From an uncultured Bacteroidia bacterium (GTDB lineage: Bacteria; Bacteroidota; Bacteroidia; Bacteroidales; UBA932), in contig CACXFP010000294.1 of NCBI GenBank assembly GCA_902766985.1, forward strand, positions 1 through 7,473: DNA of 7,473 nt. The letters run 5' to 3'. The notes below the pieces were generated by a model. The model saw only the letters and a list, made by a program, of their open reading frames with translations. It searched no databases and was not told the origin of the DNA. The position numbers and the translations under genes are program-made. Shown here in pieces: positions 5,954 to 7,473 of the stretch. Position 1 is the first letter of the stretch; every line of letters begins with the position of its first letter.

Positions 5954-6778
5954 CTACTTGAAGGGGCTGTCGGCCTCACGGGCTATGAAACTGTATGTCA
6001 ACCTGTCTGTAAGGCGGGGGAAAAGCCTGTGCGCCAGGACCGTGGCCTTGCCGAGTCCGGTCAGGATCACCTGCGACTTCCTCTTTCTGAGGGCGTTTGC
6101 CATGTGCATGGCGCACTGCTCCGCACTCATCAGCTTGCCTTCCTCAAGGGGTGTGCTCCCCTGAGGGGTGCCGTCCGCGGTAAGGGCTGCGTTGCGCACG
6201 TTGGAACTGGTGTATCCGGGAGCGAACACAAGGACATTGAGGCCGTCCTTCAGATGCTCGATCCTGAGGGTGTCCAGGAAGCCACGCACCGCGTATTTGG
6301 AAGAAGAATAGCCTGTCCTGGCTGGAAGGGCGGAATAACCGGCTATGGAAATCACCCCGACAACGGACCCCTTCGACTTCAGGAGCCAGGGAAGGGCGTA
6401 TTTGGTGCACTGCACGGTTCCCCAGAAATTCACGTCCATGAGGGAGTGGATCACCTTGAGGTCCAGGTCCTTGAACATCGCCCTCATGGAGATGCCGGCG
6501 TTGTTGACAAGGATGTCGATCCGTCCGAACTTCTCCACCGTCTTTTCCACCAGGACCTTGCAGTCTTCCTCCACGCTCACGTCAGCCTTCACGCAGAGTA
6601 CCCTGCCGGGGTCGGAAGACACGGAAGCCGCCTCAGCCTCAAGCACGTCGAGCCTCCTGGCAGCCATCGCCACCCTGGCGCCGAAGCTGCCGAAAAGCCT
6701 CGCCGCAGCCAACCCTATCCCGGAACTGGCGCCGGTGATGATTATCACCTTGTCTTTGAAAAAGTCTGGATTCTTCAC
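5954..6778 (-). CDS. Short-chain dehydrogenase/reductase, candidate 3-ketosphinganine reductase
   Basis: This 274-residue classical SDR is an NAD(P)-dependent ketone reductase or dehydrogenase. Visible are the nucleotide-binding TGASSGIG (15-22), R41-R42 after the second strand (suggesting NADPH), and the NNAG motif (92-95). The catalytic set N117 (DVNFWG), S144 (VISIAG), Y157 and K161 (YSSSK) is complete, followed by PG (187-188). The C-terminal READSPFK ends a helical tail. The start is GTG (6776-6778); no ATG lies close upstream, and the next Met (38) would remove the cofactor site. That GTG and the first codons belong to a dispersed repeat. The serine palmitoyltransferase gene ends 38 bp upstream. 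Because 3-ketosphinganine reductases are SDRs and act right after SPT, that role is a reasonable guess, but many SDRs look alike. Confidence 0.88.
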   Translation of the reverse strand: MKNPDFFKDKVIIITGASSGIGLAAARLFGSFGARVAMAARRLDVLEAEAASVSSDPGRVLCVKADVSVEEDCKVLVEKTVEKFGRIDILVNNAGISMRAMFKDLDLKVIHSLMDVNFWGTVQCTKYALPWLLKSKGSVVGVISIAGYSALPARTGYSSSKYAVRGFLDTLRIEHLKDGLNVLVFAPGYTSSNVRNAALTADGTPQGSTPLEEGKLMSAEQCAMHMANALRKRKSQVILTGLGKATVLAHRLFPRLTDRLTYSFIAREADSPFK

Positions 6779-6811
6779 TTCGCTCAGAATGACAAAAAAG
6801 TCGGAATGACA
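6764..6811. repeat. Dispersed GTCATTCTGAGCGAAG-type repeat overlapping the SDR start
   Basis: On the - strand this stretch holds TGTCATTCCGAC (6800-6811), a T-run, then GTCATTCTGAGCGAAGTG (6776-6793), running on into AAGAATCCAGAC. From general knowledge, the GTCATTCTGAGCGAAGYGAAGAATC word recurs in intergenic regions of many bacterial genomes, including Bacteroidota, often in tandem with TGTCATTCCGA variants as here. Only one copy lies in this window, so its repeat status rests on that recollection. It fills most of the gap between the SPT and SDR genes and enters the SDR coding frame. Confidence 0.62.
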
Positions 6812-6816
6812 AACTG

Positions 6817-7473
6817 CTATTCGACGGTCATTGCGGCGATGTCGTCGCCGTCATATGCGCCGGCGTCGAGTTTCGCCTTGATCTCCTTGAAAGCGTTCAG
6901 GGTATATTCCACATCCTCCATCGTATGGGCTGCCGTGGACACGATGCGGAAGATGATCATACCCTTCGGGATGACGGGATAGATGACCATCGAGCAGAAT
7001 ATCTTGTAGTTCTCCCTCAGGTCCTTTGCCATCTTGGTAGCCTGGCCGATTCCGCCCTTGATATGGATCGGAGTCACGCAGGCCTGGGCCTCTCCGATGT
7101 CGAAGCCTTCCTTGCGGAATCCGTCCTGGATGGCGTTGGTTATGGCCTTGCACTTTGCGCGCAGTGCATCCCCCTCGGGAGAATCGATGATCTCCATCCT
7201 CTTGATATTGCCGAGGACGAACGGCATGGGAAGACTCTTCGCATACATCTGGCTGCGGAGGTTGCCCCTGAAGTAATTAATGATGGAGTGGGGACCTGCC
7301 ACGAAGCCTCCGATCGAGGCCATGCTCTTGGCGAAAGCGCCGATGTAGAGGTCCACACCGTCCATGCAGTGCTGCTCCTCGCTGGTTCCCCTTCCATGCT
7401 CGCCCATGAGGCCGAAACCGTGGGCGTCGTCAATCAGGAAACGGAAGGGATACTTCTTCTTGAGGGCCACGAT
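6817..7473 (-). CDS. spt: Serine palmitoyltransferase (PLP enzyme), C-terminal 218 residues
   Basis: The frame runs off the right edge without a true start, so roughly the last half of a ~400-residue enzyme is visible. It is an alpha-oxoamine synthase (fold-type I PLP enzyme). In fragment numbering, D15 and H18 lie in IDDAHGFG (the PLP ring contacts), and the Schiff-base lysine is K49 in FAKSMASIGG. LRSQMYAKSLP and VYPVIPKG-type segments (here VIYPVIPKGMI) match Bacteroides serine palmitoyltransferase better than BioF or Kbl, the close alternatives. The enzyme condenses L-serine with acyl-CoA to 3-ketosphinganine, the first step in bacterial sphingolipid synthesis, in the cytoplasm. It ends in an acidic tail (DGDDIAAMTVE). 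The SDR gene follows after 38 bp, probably in the same operon. Confidence 0.88.
   Translation of the reverse strand: MVALKKKYPFRFLIDDAHGFGLMGEHGRGTSEEQHCMDGVDLYIGAFAKSMASIGGFVAGPHSIINYFRGNLRSQMYAKSLPMPFVLGNIKRMEIIDSPEGDALRAKCKAITNAIQDGFRKEGFDIGEAQACVTPIHIKGGIGQATKMAKDLRENYKIFCSMVIYPVIPKGMIIFRIVSTAAHTMEDVEYTLNAFKEIKAKLDAGAYDGDDIAAMTVE

Noticed and set aside
5951..5966. Hairpin CCCCT/AGGGG over the SDR stop codon
   Set aside because: It has a short 5-bp stem with no U-run after it, and the next gene starts 24 bp beyond the stop, so it is not a convincing terminator.
6834..6850. Inverted repeat CGGCGA/TCGCCG near the 3' end of the SPT gene
   Set aside because: It lies inside the coding sequence of the acidic tail (GAT/GAC-rich codons), and no U-run follows on the - strand. 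It is likely a by-product of codon use.
6029..6982. 317-codon + strand open frame across the SDR and SPT genes
   Set aside because: It is antisense to two well-supported enzymes and spans their intergenic repeat. Its composition is typical of a reverse-frame shadow.

Overview
The window looks like a chromosome segment of a member of the order Bacteroidales (phylum Bacteroidota). Four things point there: a Bacteroides-type serine palmitoyltransferase, a 7TM-HD (PgpH-type) phosphohydrolase next to trigger factor, two promoters that fit the Bacteroidota consensus TTTG-N19-TAnnTTTG, and tyrosine-recombinase tails of the type common in Bacteroidales mobile elements. I cannot name a genus. No tRNA, rRNA or CRISPR array was seen.

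Left region (1-1428) is accessory and scarred. It opens with the last 66 codons of an AAA/DUF4143-type ATP-binding protein on the + strand. Three bases after its stop comes the C-terminal remnant of a tyrosine recombinase on the - strand. An AT-rich intergenic stretch follows, carrying two similar blocks, each with a pair of GTCACAT-like heptamers 11 bp apart. Next is a complete, AT-rich DUF2971-family gene on the + strand (505-1197). After it comes a second, shorter recombinase tail in the same orientation as the first. The two tails share a 90-bp stretch with 10 differences, 9 of them synonymous, so a lone cargo gene sits between the stubs of two related integrases. Bases 1198-1261 and 1352-1428 hold nothing else I can recognise. 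No stretch above 300 bases is without a gene.

Right region (1429-7473) is core-like, with all genes on the - strand. In transcription order (right to left) it reads: serine palmitoyltransferase (5' end outside the window), a short-chain dehydrogenase/reductase, a 7TM-HD phosphohydrolase that is probably a cyclic-di-AMP phosphodiesterase, and trigger factor (tig). Trigger factor has its own promoter just after the phosphohydrolase stop and is closed by a strong intrinsic terminator. After that terminator a separate promoter drives a Tat-exported calcineurin-like metallophosphoesterase.

Functionally, the SPT-SDR pair suggests the first two steps of sphingolipid synthesis: condensation of serine with acyl-CoA, then ketone reduction. 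The phosphohydrolase and trigger factor are housekeeping functions of second-messenger turnover and nascent-chain folding. The SPT-SDR junction contains a GTCATTCTGAGCGAAG-type dispersed repeat that supplies the GTG start and the first codons of the SDR. The most unusual part is the scar on the left, where the DUF2971 gene is the only intact passenger.
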